The notes beneath the pieces were generated by a model, which saw nothing but the letters and a program-made list of their open reading frames with translations, ran no database searches and was not told the origin of the DNA. Of a DNA stretch of 64,000 bases, positions 47,272 to 55,429 are shown one piece after another (the first letter of the stretch is position 1; each line of letters opens with the position of its first letter). Origin of the DNA: CAWFXC01 sp963819735 (GTDB lineage: Bacteria > Actinomycetota > Acidimicrobiia > IMCC26256 > DASPTH01); contig CAWFXC010000004.1 in the NCBI GenBank assembly GCA_963819735.1, positions 1 to 64,000 on the forward strand, written 5' to 3'. The position numbers were made by a program, and so were the translations under genes.

Positions 47272-48405
47272 GTGGAACTCCGTCCTGAGCCCGAGGCGGC
47301 CGACGCGCTGACCCGCGTCGGCGTCTGGGACGATGCCGGCCGCGTCGCCACCCTCACCGTCGTCGTGCGCGACGGGCGTCGAAACGTCGGGGTCGGGCTC
47401 GTCGCGCCCCTCACGCTGTCGCGTGCCGACGCGCGCGCGCTGGTCGCTGCGATACGCGGACTCGACGACGGCGACGGAGGCGGCGACGACCGCAGCGGTG
47501 CGCTGGTCGTGCACGTCTCCGACGACCTGGTGCGCGACGAGGCCCGCCGCGCCGGATGGACCGGCGCACTCAGGGGAGAGTTGCAGCCACCGCGGTCCGA
47601 CGCCCGGGTGACCGACGGTAACGACAGCCTCGACGAAACCACCGTCGTCGCCGCCATCAACGCGTTGGTGCCCGGCGCGGTGGTGAGCGTGGCCGCCGCC
47701 TTCGGGCTCGGTGCCCGGCCGCTCACGCTGAAGGTGACCGACTCCGGCGGTCGGCGCGTCCTCCGGCTCCGCCTGCCTCGGCGCGACGATCTGATGCCGG
47801 AACCATTGGCGTCGGCCATCGACACGACCCTGGCGGTCAAGGACCGGTTCGGACGCATCGCGCGCGGCGTGTCGATCCTGTCGTTCGATCACGGTGGTCC
47901 GGCGTTCGACAGTGGGGAGATCGCGGGGTCCACCTGGAACGCGTCGGGCACGGTGTTCCTGAACCCGAACCTCGCCTGTGCCGACGCGCTCGTCGAGCAA
48001 CGCGCCCGCGCGGCCGCCGGGGGCGGCCACGCGGTGTCGGCGTCGGTCCCGCCACCGTTCACCGCGCTCGACGGCGTGACCGCGCACGAGCTCTGGCACA
48101 ACCTCGATTCGGCCATCCAGGTGTCGGGAAGCTACGTGCACTTCAACCGGGCCCTCGGCGAGGCGCTCGGTGTTGCGACACTCGAGCACGCGCTGCGGGG
48201 CGGTGAGCACGATGCGCCGCCGGAATGGCAGGCCGCGCGTCACCGCCTGGCGACCGAGGTGTCGCCGTACGCGACCACGAACCCGCGCGAGTGCACGGCC
48301 GAGATGTTCAAGCTCTGGTGGTGTTCGAACGGCAAGGTCACACCGGTCGTCGCGCGCTTCGGCGAGCTGGTCGACGAGTACTACCCGCGCGCCGACGGCC
48401 GGTAG
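47272..48405 (+). CDS. Putative HExxH zinc metallopeptidase-like protein
   Basis: The 377-residue protein carries HELWH at residues 272-276 in VTAHELWHNLDSA. Further on is ECTAEMFKLWW, with E340 and E344 positioned to supply a third ligand as in gluzincin-type enzymes. The preceding NASGTVFLNPNLAC resembles the strand that comes before the active-site helix in such folds. No signal peptide is present. The N-terminal half (residues about 1-180) has no recognised family. A peptidase role is inferred from motif and spacing only. GTG 47272 is chosen as the first start after the BldD-like gene. Confidence 0.55.
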   Translation: MELRPEPEAADALTRVGVWDDAGRVATLTVVVRDGRRNVGVGLVAPLTLSRADARALVAAIRGLDDGDGGGDDRSGALVVHVSDDLVRDEARRAGWTGALRGELQPPRSDARVTDGNDSLDETTVVAAINALVPGAVVSVAAAFGLGARPLTLKVTDSGGRRVLRLRLPRRDDLMPEPLASAIDTTLAVKDRFGRIARGVSILSFDHGGPAFDSGEIAGSTWNASGTVFLNPNLACADALVEQRARAAAGGGHAVSASVPPPFTALDGVTAHELWHNLDSAIQVSGSYVHFNRALGEALGVATLEHALRGGEHDAPPEWQAARHRLATEVSPYATTNPRECTAEMFKLWWCSNGKVTPVVARFGELVDEYYPRADGR

Positions 48406-48426
48406 GCCATCGGCGCGGACGCCGCG

Positions 48427-48753
48427 TCAGGGCGTGGAATCTTCGGCGTGCTGGAGCTTGTACTCCGCCAGCTCGATGACGCGGTCGATGTGACCGGGGC
48501 CGCGGCGGAACCGGTCGGCCAGCTCTTCATCGGACAGGCCCGCGGCGCGGCCGCTCAACAAGCGGCGTTCGAGCGGGAGCAGACCGTGCCGTTCCGGCGC
48601 GTCGCGATCGGGGAGTCCGGCGAGGACGAGCACCTGCTCGATGCTCTCCTGGCTGCGATTGAATCGTCGGCCGATCTCGGCGGGGACGACACCGGCGGCC
48701 GCCAAGCGGCTGACCCGCCGTTCGAGCGGACGGAGGTGAGCGAAGTCAGTCAT
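48427..48753 (-). CDS. Small protein of two tandem helix-turn-helix units
   Basis: The 108-residue protein is an internal duplication. LRPLERRVSRLAAAGVVPAE (residues about 6-25) and LLPLERRLLSGRAAGLSDEE (about 57-76) align, and each continues as IGRRFNRSQESIEQVLVLAG and LADRFRRGPGHIDRVIELAE. Each unit looks like a sigma region 4 or LuxR-type helix-turn-helix. It is probably a DNA-binding regulator with two recognition helices. Target unknown. ATG 48753 is clear. Confidence 0.6.
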   Translation of the reverse strand: MTDFAHLRPLERRVSRLAAAGVVPAEIGRRFNRSQESIEQVLVLAGLPDRDAPERHGLLPLERRLLSGRAAGLSDEELADRFRRGPGHIDRVIELAEYKLQHAEDSTP

Positions 48754-48804
48754 AGCAACCCACCGTACCCACGTTCGCCGCGAGGCATGCGGCAGCACGG
48801 CCAA

Positions 48805-49263
48805 CTAGCGCGGAAATGGGCCCCGCACCCAGAGCCGCACCGTCTCGCGACCGGTCACGATCCACCCGGCGTCGGTGCGCGTCGCCTGGTCGCGGTAGTG
48901 CACGCCCATCGCCATGTCGGCCCGACCGTTCCCGGGTTCCTCGAGGTGCAGCGCGACGGCGTAGCTCCACACCGAGGCGTGATCGCCGTCGACCACCGTG
49001 TACTGGTTGGTGATGTTGTGCATCGTCGCCGCGTAGGGGGCGACCCCGGCCATGAGCTTCGGCACGTACTCGTCGGCCCGCGCCTCACCGAGCGCGCCGC
49101 GCATCACCGCGTCCGAGGCGAAGACGCTGGTCACCATCGCTTCGTCGCGCAGGTCGACGCCGAGGGCGTAGAGGCGGGGTAGCTCACCGACCGCGGCGCG
49201 GTCGGCGAGCACGGTGGGGGGGTCGGGGAGGATCGGGCCCCGAAGGGCGGCGACGTCGGGCAT
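48805..49263 (-). CDS. SnoaL-like / NTF2-fold protein
   Basis: The 152-residue protein has the NTF2-like plan: helix (AAVGELPRLYALGVDLRDEAM), then VTSVFASDAVMRG and a beta-sheet ending GWIVTGRETVRLWVRGPFPR. TMHNITNQYTVVDGDHASVW is the typical H-x3-N strand of the SnoaL_4 group. Many members are small hydrolases, isomerases or ligand-binding proteins, and no specific reaction is supported. It is on the same strand as the enoyl-CoA hydratase-like gene downstream of 49342. Confidence 0.75.
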   Translation of the reverse strand: MPDVAALRGPILPDPPTVLADRAAVGELPRLYALGVDLRDEAMVTSVFASDAVMRGALGEARADEYVPKLMAGVAPYAATMHNITNQYTVVDGDHASVWSYAVALHLEEPGNGRADMAMGVHYRDQATRTDAGWIVTGRETVRLWVRGPFPR

Positions 49264-49341
49264 GCGCAGGCTCCTGTTCGGCAGTGGGCTTCCGGAGGGC
49301 GGGCTTCCGGCGTGCGGGCGGGCGCGGCATCGTACATACGG

Positions 49342-50121
49342 TCAGCGGCCGCGCCATTCCGGCGGTCGGCCCTCGGCCGCGGCCCGGCCGCCCTCCCGCG
49401 CGTCGTCGGTGGCCGCCGCCACCTTCCGCATCGTCTCGCCGAAGCGAATGGCTTCGAGGCTCGGCAGGTGACGCGACCGCACCGCCACCTCCTTCATGGC
49501 CCGGGCCGCGAGCGGCGCGCCCTGCAGGAGTCGCGCGGCGAGGCGACGGGCCGCGGGCAGCAGATCGTCGTGCGGCACCACCCAGCCCGCCAGCCCGATG
49601 TCGCGGGCGCGCTCGGCGTCGATGCGGTCGCCGGTGAGCAGCATCTCCATCGCGTACTGCCAACCCACGCGCTCGGGCAGGCGGATCGCGCCGAGGATCG
49701 CGGGCACGCCGAGGCGAACTTCCGGGTAGCCGAACTCCGCCCGCTCGCTGGCGATCACGAAGTCGCACCAGGTGACGAGGGTGAGGCCGTAGCCGATGCA
49801 GTACCCGTTGACCGCGGCGATCACGGGCTTGAAGATCTCCCAGCCACTCTCGAACGAGTTGATCGTCGGCTTCTCCCAGAACGTGCCCGGGAAGTCACCG
49901 GTGGATCCGGCGCCGTCGCGCAGGTCGGCCCCCGCGCAGAACGCCTTTCCCGCGCCGGTGACGATCGCGATCCACGCGTCTTCGTCGTCGCGGAACCGGC
50001 TGAACGCGTCATTGAGGCCGCGACGCATGGCGCCATTGATGGCGTTCATCGCGTCGGGTCGGTTGTAGGTGATGGTGGCGACGTGGCCGTCGAGGTCGTA
50101 CAGCACGGGTTCGGAGGTCAT
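49342..50121 (-). CDS. Enoyl-CoA hydratase/isomerase family protein
   Basis: The 259-residue crotonase-fold protein has the oxyanion-hole segment KAFCAGADLRDG and PVIAAVNGYCIGYGLTLVTWCD. The position of the first catalytic Glu of crotonase (usually GG-x-E-L near 110-120) reads YGLTL here. The second Glu may be in FGYPEVRLG. It is therefore likelier to be an isomerase or lyase-type member than a standard hydratase. ATG 50121 is used. It diverges from the monooxygenase-domain gene. Confidence 0.82.
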   Translation of the reverse strand: MTSEPVLYDLDGHVATITYNRPDAMNAINGAMRRGLNDAFSRFRDDEDAWIAIVTGAGKAFCAGADLRDGAGSTGDFPGTFWEKPTINSFESGWEIFKPVIAAVNGYCIGYGLTLVTWCDFVIASERAEFGYPEVRLGVPAILGAIRLPERVGWQYAMEMLLTGDRIDAERARDIGLAGWVVPHDDLLPAARRLAARLLQGAPLAARAMKEVAVRSRHLPSLEAIRFGETMRKVAAATDDAREGGRAAAEGRPPEWRGR

Positions 50122-50160
50122 GCCATCATCTTGGCCCCAGTCCCCGAACGGAGGCATTCC

Positions 50161-50460
50161 ATGTTGATCATCGCCGGCACTCTCGACGTCGACCCCGCCC
50201 GGCGCGACGAGTTCCTGGCCGGTCGGGCCGACGCCCTGCGGGCCTCCCAGGCCGAGCCCGGGTGCCTCGACTACATCATGAGCGCGGATCCGCTCGAGCC
50301 CGGCCGGGTGCGCCTGTTCGAACGGTGGGAGAGCAAGGACGACCTCAAGGTGCACCTCGGCGTCCTGAGCCAGGCCAAACCCGAACCCGACGCGGTGCCC
50401 GTGCTCGGTGCCGACATCACGCAGTACGAGATCTCCGCCTCCGGTCCGATCGGGAGCTGA
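50161..50460 (+). CDS. Antibiotic biosynthesis monooxygenase-domain (ABM) protein
   Basis: The 99-residue protein has the ferredoxin-like ABM fold: MLIIAGTLDVDPARRDEFLA, EPGCLDYIMSADPLEPGRVR and LFERWESKDDLKVHL. Family members include quinol monooxygenases such as YgiN and heme oxygenase-like enzymes, but many have no known reaction. ATG 50161 has a weak GGAGG site upstream. Confidence 0.82.
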   Translation: MLIIAGTLDVDPARRDEFLAGRADALRASQAEPGCLDYIMSADPLEPGRVRLFERWESKDDLKVHLGVLSQAKPEPDAVPVLGADITQYEISASGPIGS

Positions 50461-50513
50461 GCCGGAGTTCGTGCCGGCAACCATCGGCCCGACGGCCGCA
50501 CGTGGGCGCGCGG

Positions 50514-50861
50514 TCAGGCAGGGAAGAACAGGCCGAGGGCGAAGGCGGCCATGCCCACGGCCGCAACGCCGAGCGCCACCGGGAAGAGATCGCGCACAGT
50601 CGCGCGGGTCTCGGCCCGGCCGGGTCGGAGTCGCCGGTGCGCGTGAAAGCCCGCGAGCAGAAACGTCACCCCGCCGAGGACGAGGATCGTGGCGCCCACC
50701 GCGACGTCGCGGACATGGAGACCGTTGAGGGTCAGACCGCGCGCGATCACGATCCCGCACGCGAGCAGCGCGAGGCCGCTGCGGTTCCACGCGAGGTCGG
50801 TGCGTTCGTCGACCACGCTCGGATTCGAGCGCGCGCGCCGCGCGCGCGGAGTCGAGGTCAC
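50514..50861 (-). CDS. DUF202 membrane protein (second of pair)
   Basis: The 115-residue protein begins with a basic stretch, then DERTDLAWNRSGLALLACGI, the DUF202 hallmark (D/N-E-R-T-x-L-A-W-x-R), and three membrane helices. GTG 50861 overlaps the stop of the paralogue upstream (GTGA). Function of DUF202 proteins (YidH/YidG type) is unknown. Confidence 0.8.
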   Translation of the reverse strand: MTSTPRARRARSNPSVVDERTDLAWNRSGLALLACGIVIARGLTLNGLHVRDVAVGATILVLGGVTFLLAGFHAHRRLRPGRAETRATVRDLFPVALGVAAVGMAAFALGLFFPA

Positions 50862-51280
50862 GAGCCCGAGCCTTCCACGATCACGAGCACGAACCCGATC
50901 AGGGCGACGATGCCCACGACAATGGCGACGATCCCAGGGAGGTACGAGCGCGGGAGCGGCCGGTCGTGGCGCATGGCGTCGTCGTTCGACCGCCACTCCA
51001 GGAAGCTCATGAACGCGACGACGACGCCGAGCCCGATCAGGGGTAGGCCGAGCAGACGCCGGGCGCCCGGGAAGTCGAACGCGGGGAGCAGTTGCGTGAT
51101 CGCGAGCCCGGCGGTGATCAGGCCGAGGGCGGTCCGTTCCCAGGCGAGGAAGGTCCGTTCGTTGGCGAACGCGAGCTGCAGGTCGGGCTCGTGGCCGTCG
51201 CCGCCGGCTGGCTCTGCGTCGGGCGCGGCCTCGGCCGCCGCGCCATCGCCGGCGTCGCCCGCACCTGTCGAGTCGTCCAT
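50858..51280 (-). CDS. DUF202 / YidH-like membrane protein (first of pair)
   Basis: The 140-residue protein has an acidic, glycine/alanine-rich N-terminus of about 35 residues, then FANERTFLAWERTALGLITA (DUF202 motif) and three membrane helices. The pair of DUF202 genes in one operon resembles yidH-yidG. ATG 51280 is just upstream of the divergent phosphatase gene. Function unknown. Confidence 0.82.
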   Translation of the reverse strand: MDDSTGAGDAGDGAAAEAAPDAEPAGGDGHEPDLQLAFANERTFLAWERTALGLITAGLAITQLLPAFDFPGARRLLGLPLIGLGVVVAFMSFLEWRSNDDAMRHDRPLPRSYLPGIVAIVVGIVALIGFVLVIVEGSGS

Positions 51281-51381
51281 CGCCGCTCATCATGGCCCAC
51301 ATTGCGAGGTGCGCCGTGCCGCGACGCGTTCCGGCGCACCGCGGGTGCGGCCCGCGCCGACCGGTCCGTAGGATCAGCGGC

Positions 51382-52167
51382 ATGCCGTTCGATTCGGTCC
51401 TGAACTTCCGCGACGCCGGCGGTCACGACACCACCGACGGTCGGCGGGTGCGTACGGGCGTGCTCTACCGCAGCGGCCACCTCGGTGCCGCGACCGACGC
51501 CGACGTCGCCGCGCTCGACGAGCTCGACATCCGGCTCGTCGTCGACCTCCGGCGGCCGAACGACATCGCGTTCGAAGGCGAGAACCGGATACCACCGCGC
51601 ACCCACGTGGTCGCCGTCCCGATCGGCGACTTCGACAAGCAGGCGGGCGTCGACGTCCGCACCCTGCTTTCGAGCGGCGACATCGATCGGATCACCGAGG
51701 CGTTCCCACCCGGCCACGCGCGCGCCACGATGCTGCGCGCCGCGCGCGCCAACGTGCTCGACGACACCCACCGCGACCGGTACTCCACCGCGGTACGCGC
51801 CATTGCCGGGTCGCGCGAAGGTGCGGTGCTCGTGAACTGCTCGGCGGGCAAAGACCGCACCGGCTGGACCATCGCCATCGTGTTGCTGGCGGTGGGCGTG
51901 CCCGAACGCGTCGTCATCGACGAGTACCTGCGGTCGAACGAAGCGCTCGCGCACCGGATGGCCGCGCTCGATCATCTCGCCGCGGCCGGCCTTGACCCCA
52001 CGCTCCTCACCCCGATCCTCGGGGTCGACGAGGACTACCTCGTGACCGCGCTCGCGGTCGCCACCGAACACTGGGGCGGGATCGAGGGCTACCTCACCGA
52101 CGGTCTCGGGATCGACGCCGCCGACCGTGAACGGCTGCGGGCGCGTCTGCTCGAAGCCGGCCACTAG
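51382..52167 (+). CDS. Tyrosine-phosphatase-like protein (Y_phosphatase3 type)
   Basis: The 261-residue protein has the Cx5R active-site loop in VLVNCSAGKDRTGWTIAI (about residues 151-168). The N-terminus (FRDAGGHDTTDGRRVRTGVL, YRSGHLGAATDADVAAL) is typical of bacterial dual-specificity or phosphoinositide-like phosphatases such as PtpB/LipA. The substrate may be protein, lipid or phosphoinositide. ATG 51382 is clear. Confidence 0.85.
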   Translation: MPFDSVLNFRDAGGHDTTDGRRVRTGVLYRSGHLGAATDADVAALDELDIRLVVDLRRPNDIAFEGENRIPPRTHVVAVPIGDFDKQAGVDVRTLLSSGDIDRITEAFPPGHARATMLRAARANVLDDTHRDRYSTAVRAIAGSREGAVLVNCSAGKDRTGWTIAIVLLAVGVPERVVIDEYLRSNEALAHRMAALDHLAAAGLDPTLLTPILGVDEDYLVTALAVATEHWGGIEGYLTDGLGIDAADRERLRARLLEAGH

Positions 52168-52171
52168 CGTC

Positions 52172-53371
52172 GTGGCCGTGCCCGAGTCCCCGACCGAGCC
52201 CCTGACCGTGCCGCGGGTGGACGGCAACGGAGCCGCCGCGGTCCCGGGTGCGCTGGCGGTGATCGCGGCGGGGATCGAGCGGGGCCTCCACCTCGGCGCG
52301 CAGCTCTACGTGTCGCTCGACGGCGCCCCGGTCGCCGACCTCGGCGTCGGCCACGCCCGCGCCGGCACTCCGATGACGCCCGACTCGATGGTCACGTGGT
52401 TCTCGATGACCAAGCCGACGGTCGCGATCGCCATCGCGCAGCAATGGGAACGCGGTGGCCTCGAGATCGACGATCTCGTCGCCGACCACGTGCCCGAGTT
52501 CGCGGCGAACGGCAAGGAGCGCATCACGCTGCGGCACCTCCTCACCCACACCGCGGGGATCCGCGACGCCGACCAGATCACCAGCGCCGCGCCGGGCACG
52601 GCCTACTGGGACGAGATCGTCGCCGGGATCTGTGCGATCGCGCCCGAGGATGGTTGGGAGCCGGGCCGACGCGCCGGTTACCACCTCACGTGCGGGATGA
52701 CGATCCTGGCCGAGGTCGTGCGCCGCATCGACGGTCGCTGCTTCGAGCAGTACGTGCGCGACGAGATCTTCGTTCCGCTCGACATGCCCGACTGCTGGGT
52801 CGGCATGTCACCCGAGGTGCGGCTCGAGTACGGCGAGCGCATCGGCACCATGCACCACACCGCCGGCGGCTCTGCGGTGCCGCTCGACATGCTCGACGCG
52901 CCCGAGTTCATGGCCCGCTGCACGCCGGGCGGTGGGGGACGTGGGCCGGTGCGCCAACTGGCCCGGCTCTACGAAGCGTTGCTCTTCCGCGGTTCGCTCG
53001 ACAGTGCGCGGGTGCTCTCGCCGCAGTCGGTCGAGGCCATCACCGCTCGCCACCGCGTGGGGCTGTTCGACGAGACGTTCCATGCGCAGTGCGACTGGGG
53101 CCTCGGCTTCGCCATCGACACGTTCGCGATGGGTCGGCACACGTCGCCGCGGGCGTTCGGGCACGGCGGGGCGCTGTCGGCGATCTCGTTGGCCGATCCC
53201 GAGTGCGGGCTCGTCGCGGTGGTGCAGACCAACGGCATGTGCACGAACGACGACCACTACCACCGGCTCGCCGACATCATGACCGCGCTGTACGTCGACC
53301 TCGGGCTGGCCCCGGCCGGCGCCCCCGGCCGCGACAAACCGTTCCCCTCGGTCGAGCTCACGATCTCCTGA
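52172..53371 (+). CDS. Serine beta-lactamase-like hydrolase (class C / esterase fold)
   Basis: The 399-residue protein has SMTK (SxxK nucleophile) in DSMVTWFSMTKPTVAIAIAQ and LRHLLTHTAGIRDADQI. The second motif reads GYHLTCG, with Y but not the usual Y-x-N, and the third motif area is FGHGGALSAISLADPECG (HGG in place of K-x-G). Such changes are common in esterase/transesterase-type members, so an esterase or carboxypeptidase-like role is more likely than antibiotic resistance. No signal peptide is visible. GTG 52172 is the first start after the phosphatase gene. Confidence 0.82.
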   Translation: MAVPESPTEPLTVPRVDGNGAAAVPGALAVIAAGIERGLHLGAQLYVSLDGAPVADLGVGHARAGTPMTPDSMVTWFSMTKPTVAIAIAQQWERGGLEIDDLVADHVPEFAANGKERITLRHLLTHTAGIRDADQITSAAPGTAYWDEIVAGICAIAPEDGWEPGRRAGYHLTCGMTILAEVVRRIDGRCFEQYVRDEIFVPLDMPDCWVGMSPEVRLEYGERIGTMHHTAGGSAVPLDMLDAPEFMARCTPGGGGRGPVRQLARLYEALLFRGSLDSARVLSPQSVEAITARHRVGLFDETFHAQCDWGLGFAIDTFAMGRHTSPRAFGHGGALSAISLADPECGLVAVVQTNGMCTNDDHYHRLADIMTALYVDLGLAPAGAPGRDKPFPSVELTIS

Positions 53372-53400
53372 CCCCCCGCCTCCTGACCAACACCCCGCCG

Positions 53401-53469
53401 TCTGGGCTCCTGCGTTCGCCAACCGTCTGGGCTCCTGCGTTCGCCAACCGTCTGGGCTCCGCGGTCGCC
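53401..53469 (+). repeat. 25-base tandem repeat, about 2.8 copies
   Basis: The unit begins TCTGGGCTCCTGCGTTCGCC and is 25 bases long. Copies are 53401-53425, 53426-53450 (identical) and a diverged partial copy 53451-53469. It fills the gap between the beta-lactamase-like gene's stop and the small gene at 53488. The copies carry no GGAGG and no conserved start, so they do not supply a ribosome site. Confidence 0.85.
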
Positions 53470-53487
53470 GTGCGCCAGAATCGGGTC

Positions 53488-53694
53488 ATGGCTGATACAT
53501 GGAAGACCACGAACGTCGATGCAGTGAAGGCGGGCGACCGCCTGCGCTACGCCGGGCAGGAGTTCACCGTTGCGCGCGTCGACGCGCGGTTCCTCGGGAT
53601 GGACGAGATGGTGTGCTTCATCGAGGACACCCCCGAACGTTGGCACGCCTATCCTGCGGCGCGCGGCGCCGAAGTCGAGGTCGACGCGGGCTAG
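53488..53694 (+). CDS. Small conserved-looking protein, function unknown
   Basis: The 68-residue protein (MADTWKTTNVDAVKAGDRLR, YAGQEFTVARVDARF, LGMDEMVCFIEDTPERWHAY) looks like a small SH3-like beta-barrel in which AGDRLRYAGQEFTVARV would form the first hairpin. This is only a fold impression. ATG 53488 is used. Its stop codon overlaps the stop of the convergent gluconokinase gene by two bases. Confidence 0.6.
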   Translation: MADTWKTTNVDAVKAGDRLRYAGQEFTVARVDARFLGMDEMVCFIEDTPERWHAYPAARGAEVEVDAG

Positions 53695-54179
53695 CGCGCG
53701 AGCGCGTCGACGACACGCGCCGCCACCACTGCAGCCGGGTCGCGCACGTCCTCGACGATGGCGTCGGGCGGCAGTACCAGCGTGGCCAACTGCGACGACA
53801 GGAGGTCGGCGCCGGCGAAGTGGCCGACGCGCCCGGCCAATCGCGCGCCGATCAGGTCAGGGTCCCCGGTGAGGACCACGAAGGTCACGTCGTCGAGGTC
53901 CCGAGTGAGCCACACGCGGTACTCGTCGGTCAGCGCCGAACAGGCGAGCACCGCGCCGTCCGCCTCCGCGCGCAGCGCGGCGTTCACCCGGGCGAGCCAC
54001 GGTTTCCGGCGCGCCGAGTCGAGCGGCCGGCCGGCCCGCATCAGGGCGATGCTCTCGGCGTCGTGGAGGTCGTCGGCGTCGAGGAACGGAACGCCGATCT
54101 GCTCGGCCACCAATCGCCCGATCGTCGTCTTGCCCGCGCCGGTGACGCCCATGAACACCACGATCCGACCCACGCGCAC
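53691..54179 (-). CDS. gntK: Gluconokinase
   Basis: The 162-residue protein has a P-loop in VFMGVTGAGKTTIGRLVAEQ (residues about 8-27) and the family segments LDADDLHDAESIALMRAGRP, LDSARRKPWLARVNAAL, ACSALTDEYRVWLTR and LAGRVGHFAGADLLSSQLAT, which match GntK rather than shikimate kinase. It makes 6-phosphogluconate. The start is GTG 54179, before VRVGRIVVFMG. No gluconate transporter is nearby. Confidence 0.9.
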   Translation of the reverse strand: MRVGRIVVFMGVTGAGKTTIGRLVAEQIGVPFLDADDLHDAESIALMRAGRPLDSARRKPWLARVNAALRAEADGAVLACSALTDEYRVWLTRDLDDVTFVVLTGDPDLIGARLAGRVGHFAGADLLSSQLATLVLPPDAIVEDVRDPAAVVAARVVDALAR

Positions 54180-54222
54180 TCCACTTCGCAGACTCCCGGC
54201 CGCGGTGCCATGATGCGCCACG

Positions 54223-55428
54223 ATGACCACCCCGAGCACTTCGCCGCCCGCTGACCAAACCTCCGACCGCGGCTCAGGACCGCGCCCACTCTCGCACCTG
54301 AAGGTGATCGACCTCTCCCGGCTGCAACCGGGAGCGTTCTGCACCGGGCTGCTGGCCGACCTCGGCGCCGACGTCTTGCGCATCGAACAGCCGGGCGCCG
54401 GCGATCCGTTGCGCGGCATCCCCGGCGCGCACGAGGCCTACAACCGCGGGAAGCGGTCGATGACCCTCGACCTGAAGCACGCCGAGGCACCGGAGATCCT
54501 GCGCCGGCTCGCACGCGGTGCCGACGTGCTGGTGGAGTCGGGGCGGCCGGGCGCGCTCGAGGCGCGCGGGATCGGGTACCCGCAGCTGGCGGAGGAGAAT
54601 CCCGGCCTCGTCTGGTGCGCGATCACCGGGTTCGGCCAGGCCAGTCCCTACCTCGACCGGGCCGGCCACGACATCACCTTCCTCGGCTACACCGGCCTGC
54701 TGGCGTTGATGACGGGCGACGCCCAGCCGCCGGTGCCCCCGCCCACCCCCGACTTCGTGTTGGCGGTGCCGTACGGCGCGTTGCTGGCGACGGTCGGGAT
54801 CCTCAGCGCGATCGCGGAGCGCGACCGCACGGGCCGGGGGCGGCTCGTCGACACCAGCATCGTCGATTCCGCCACCTGGATCCTGGGCGAGCACGTGGCC
54901 CGGGTTGCCGCGGGCGGCAACGCGGGATGGGGGCCCGCGGCCAACCGGCGCGCTTACCGCTGCGCCGACGACCGGCTGATCACGCTGGCGGCCGCCGAGC
55001 CGCGCACGTGGGCGGCATTGTGCACCACGCTCGAGCTGCCGGAGCTCGCCGACAAGTTGTACGCACCGCCCGACGAGCAGCGCACGGTCGCCGAGCAGCT
55101 CGAGCAGGTGTTCGCGACCCGGCCGGCAGGGGAGTGGGTCGACCTGCTCGCCGACGCCGGCGCCGGCGTGGGCCCGGTGAACCGGGTCGAGGACCTGTTC
55201 GACGACGCGCACGTGCAGGCCCGCGGTTCGATCGTGACCCTGGGGGGCGATCCCGACGGTGCTCGGGTCTTGCGCACGCCTGTCCGCCTGCTCGATGCCG
55301 ACGGCACCGAAGCCCCCTTCGCGCCCGATCCGCCACCGGCCGTCGGCGAGCACACCGACGCGGTACTGGCGGCCGCCGGGTTCACCGCCGACGAGACCGC
55401 GGCGTTGCACCGCGACGGCGCGGTGTGA
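54223..55428 (+). CDS. CaiB/BaiF family CoA-transferase
   Basis: The 401-residue class III CoA-transferase has the N-terminal Rossmann part (LKVIDLSRLQPGAFCTGLLA, DLGADVLRIEQPGAGDPLRG, YNRGKRSMTLDLKHAE) and the catalytic Asp region AGHDITFLGYTGLL. C-terminal DDAHVQARGSIVTL is also typical. Members include alpha-methylacyl-CoA racemase and formyl-CoA/succinyl-CoA transferases, and no substrate can be assigned. It diverges from gntK and converges on the SGNH gene. Confidence 0.88.
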   Translation: MTTPSTSPPADQTSDRGSGPRPLSHLKVIDLSRLQPGAFCTGLLADLGADVLRIEQPGAGDPLRGIPGAHEAYNRGKRSMTLDLKHAEAPEILRRLARGADVLVESGRPGALEARGIGYPQLAEENPGLVWCAITGFGQASPYLDRAGHDITFLGYTGLLALMTGDAQPPVPPPTPDFVLAVPYGALLATVGILSAIAERDRTGRGRLVDTSIVDSATWILGEHVARVAAGGNAGWGPAANRRAYRCADDRLITLAAAEPRTWAALCTTLELPELADKLYAPPDEQRTVAEQLEQVFATRPAGEWVDLLADAGAGVGPVNRVEDLFDDAHVQARGSIVTLGGDPDGARVLRTPVRLLDADGTEAPFAPDPPPAVGEHTDAVLAAAGFTADETAALHRDGAV

Positions 55429-55429
55429 A

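Noticed and set aside
41058..48420. Genomic island with attachment-site duplication of the tRNA-Pro 3' end
   Set aside because: No second copy of the tRNA 3' end was seen downstream, and there is no integrase nearby. xerD at 22948 is the housekeeping gene in its usual place.
52172..53371. Antibiotic-resistance beta-lactamase
   Set aside because: SxxK is present, but Y-x-N and K-T-G are not in their standard form and there is no signal peptide. An esterase-type relative is more likely.
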